Source: Oscillospiraceae bacterium (GTDB lineage: Bacteria > Bacillota > Clostridia > Oscillospirales > Acutalibacteraceae). Taken from it: a DNA stretch of 13,248 nucleotides. Location of the stretch: positions 1 to 13,248 of the forward strand of contig JAQXMV010000010.1 in NCBI GenBank assembly GCA_029013165.1, in the 5' to 3' direction. Positions 11,996 through 13,248 of this stretch are shown in pieces. The notes beneath the pieces were generated by a model. The model ran no database searches, was not told the DNA's origin, and saw only the letters and a list, made by a program, of their open reading frames with translations. Positions within the stretch are counted from its first letter, which is position 1, and the number at the start of each line of letters is the position of its first letter. Both the position numbers and the translations under genes were made by a program.

Positions 11996-13090
11996 ATGAA
12001 AAAAATAAGATTTACCGCAATAATTTTACTGTTTTGCCTGCTTATTGCCCTGCCGGGTTTGGCTCTGGCCGTCAAAGAGCCTGAGGCCGTCTCCCTCTGG
12101 GAAAGACGCAAGCTGCAGCAGTTCCCCGCCCTTTCGGCTCAGAGTCTTGTCAGCGGCAGCTTCACCGCTGATTTTGACAAGTTCATAGCCGATCAGTTTC
12201 CCCTGCGCAACGGTCTGCGCCGACTGAAAGCGCAGATTCTCTTTGGCCTTTACCGTCAGAAAGACAACGGCGGTATCTATATCAGCGGCGGCTCCGCAAG
12301 CAAGCTGGATCCCGTCATCAACGAAAGCAGTGTCGCCCATTTCACCGGCAGGATCAACGACATCTATGACACCTATCTCAAAGGAACAGACTGCCGCGTC
12401 TTTTACAGTGTCATTCCCGACAAAAACTGCTTTCTTGCTCCCTCGGGCGGTTATCCTCACTTCGATTACAGCGAGCTTACCGGCAAAATCGACACCGCCT
12501 TTTCTCACATGGAAAAGATCGACCTTATGGGACTGCTGGAGGCTGAGGATTATTACACCACTGACACTCACTGGCGCCAGGAGGCTATTGCCGACGCCGC
12601 GCAAACGATACGCACCGCACTTGGCATCGGTGAGTTGCCTGAATTTGAAAAAGTCTCTCTCGGTGACTTTTACGGCGTTTATTACGGTCAGTCGGCTCTG
12701 CCTCTGCCCCCCGATGAGCTGATCTATCTGACCAACAGCGAGCTCGAGGACTGCACCGTATTCCTGGCGGAAAAAGGTGAAACAGGCAAAATCTACGCCA
12801 CGGAGAAATATGCCGGCATGGATCCCTATGATATTTTTCTTTCCGGCGCCGTTGCCCTGGCGGAGATCACAAATCCTCACGGCGACAAGAATCGCGAGCT
12901 GGTGATTTTCCGCGATTCTTTCGGCAGTTCCCTGGCGCCCCTGCTAGTCAGCGGTTACGGCAAAGTGACCCTGGTGGACACGCGGTATATCGCCCCGGAT
13001 ATGATCGGAGACTTTTTGCAGTTTGACAGTCAGGATGTGCTTTTCATCTACAGCACTCTGCTGATCAATGACAGCAGCACTTTAAAATAA
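11996..13090 (+). CDS. DHHW (AlgJ/AlgX-like) O-acyltransferase partner
   Basis: This 364-residue protein has an N-terminal membrane anchor or signal (MKKIRFTAIILLFCLLIALP, core about 5-25) and an extracellular SGNH-like domain. It belongs to the DHHW family: DTHWRQ (190-195), preceded by YYTT, contains the Asp-His pair, and FRDSFGSSLAPLL (305-317) gives Ser308 as the candidate nucleophile. Other family marks are ERRKLQQFPALS and FIADQFPLRN. Partners of this type, such as AlgJ and AlgX, accept the acyl group delivered by an AlgI protein and place it on a polysaccharide. AGGTGA upstream gives the ribosome site and the gap to the algI-like gene is 12 bases. The acceptor is unknown. The length is as expected, and no frameshift or damage is seen. 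Confidence 0.93.
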   Translation: MKKIRFTAIILLFCLLIALPGLALAVKEPEAVSLWERRKLQQFPALSAQSLVSGSFTADFDKFIADQFPLRNGLRRLKAQILFGLYRQKDNGGIYISGGSASKLDPVINESSVAHFTGRINDIYDTYLKGTDCRVFYSVIPDKNCFLAPSGGYPHFDYSELTGKIDTAFSHMEKIDLMGLLEAEDYYTTDTHWRQEAIADAAQTIRTALGIGELPEFEKVSLGDFYGVYYGQSALPLPPDELIYLTNSELEDCTVFLAEKGETGKIYATEKYAGMDPYDIFLSGAVALAEITNPHGDKNRELVIFRDSFGSSLAPLLVSGYGKVTLVDTRYIAPDMIGDFLQFDSQDVLFIYSTLLINDSSTLK

Positions 13091-13095
13091 AAGTT

Positions 13096-13147
13096 CTGCC
13101 TGATCTTTCACGCAAAGTAAACCGTAAGGTTTCAGCGAATCGGGCAG
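13096..13147 (+). terminator. Stem-loop after the DHHW gene, weak terminator
   Basis: CTGCCTGAT (13096-13104) pairs with ATCGGGCAG (13139-13147), including one G-T pair, enclosing a small hairpin AAACC (13119-13123) with GGTTT (13128-13132). It lies 6 bases past the stop codon. The tail is purine-rich (GAAAGAGACAAAAAAG) instead of T-rich, so intrinsic termination is doubtful. It may act as a 3'-end stabilising structure. Confidence 0.45.
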
Positions 13148-13184
13148 GAAAGAGACAAAAAAGAAAAAGTCTGCCTGCGGTCAG

Positions 13185-13218
13185 CCGCCGACCCCGCGGA
13201 CGCACCACAGGTGCGTCC
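13185..13218. repeat. Partial relative of the four-way-junction element
   Basis: CCGCCGACCCCG (13185-13196) differs by one base from the start of the element at 7266. It is followed by a perfect hairpin GGACGCACC (13198-13206) with GGTGCGTCC (13210-13218), loop ACA. The matching right arm is not found before the window end, so it is truncated here or only similar by composition. Confidence 0.4.
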
Positions 13219-13248
13219 TGACAAGGAAAAACCTCACCCTTAGCATAC

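Noticed and set aside
12026..12880. A 284-codon minus-strand frame opposite the DHHW gene
   Set aside because: The opposite strand encodes a complete DHHW protein in a tight operon. The reverse frame has no motifs or upstream signals.

Overview
The window looks like a chromosomal segment of a Gram-positive anaerobe of the Clostridia (Eubacteriales, probably Oscillospiraceae-like). This is inferred from protein style, not from a search. The supports are Gram-positive lipoproteins, strong AGGAGG-type ribosome sites, frequent GTG starts, a polar amino acid ABC system of clostridial type, a SpoIID-like/peptidoglycan-binding protein family I associate with Clostridia, and an AlgI/DHHW O-acylation pair next to a small lipoprotein. 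No rRNA, tRNA, CRISPR array, phage gene or transposase was seen.

Layout. Bases 1-895 hold no convincing gene. They contain palindromes and a roughly 183-base unit present in three partial or complete copies. A minus-strand block follows: rsuA (959-1669) overlapping a HAD phosphatase (1666-2235), then a stand-alone PTS-like EIIC/PfoR-type membrane protein (2343-3350). A plus-strand gene for a two-segment membrane protein with a zinc ribbon (3570-3959) has its own consensus promoter and converges on a bidirectional terminator.

From 4091 to 6552 the minus strand carries a complete amino acid importer in the order lipoprotein binding protein, permease, ATPase. It has a consensus promoter whose -10 box sits in an inverted repeat. 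Upstream, still on the minus strand, lie three cell-wall-related genes: an acidic-linker protein with an Ig-like C-terminal domain (8849-9814), a SpoIID-like protein with three peptidoglycan-binding domains (7439-8848), and a small protein with two such domains (6676-7176). None has a visible signal peptide. The last two are separated by a GC-rich element that can fold into a near-linkerless four-way junction (7266-7368).

From 10062 the plus strand carries a compact operon: a small lipoprotein, an AlgI-type MBOAT acyltransferase and a DHHW/AlgJ-like protein. Together they probably O-acylate an extracellular polymer. The window ends in a hairpin-rich intergenic stretch that includes a partial relative of the 7266-7368 element.

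The two most unusual items are the structured element at 7266-7368 with its partial relative near the right end, and the signal-peptide-less SpoIID/peptidoglycan-binding gene group.
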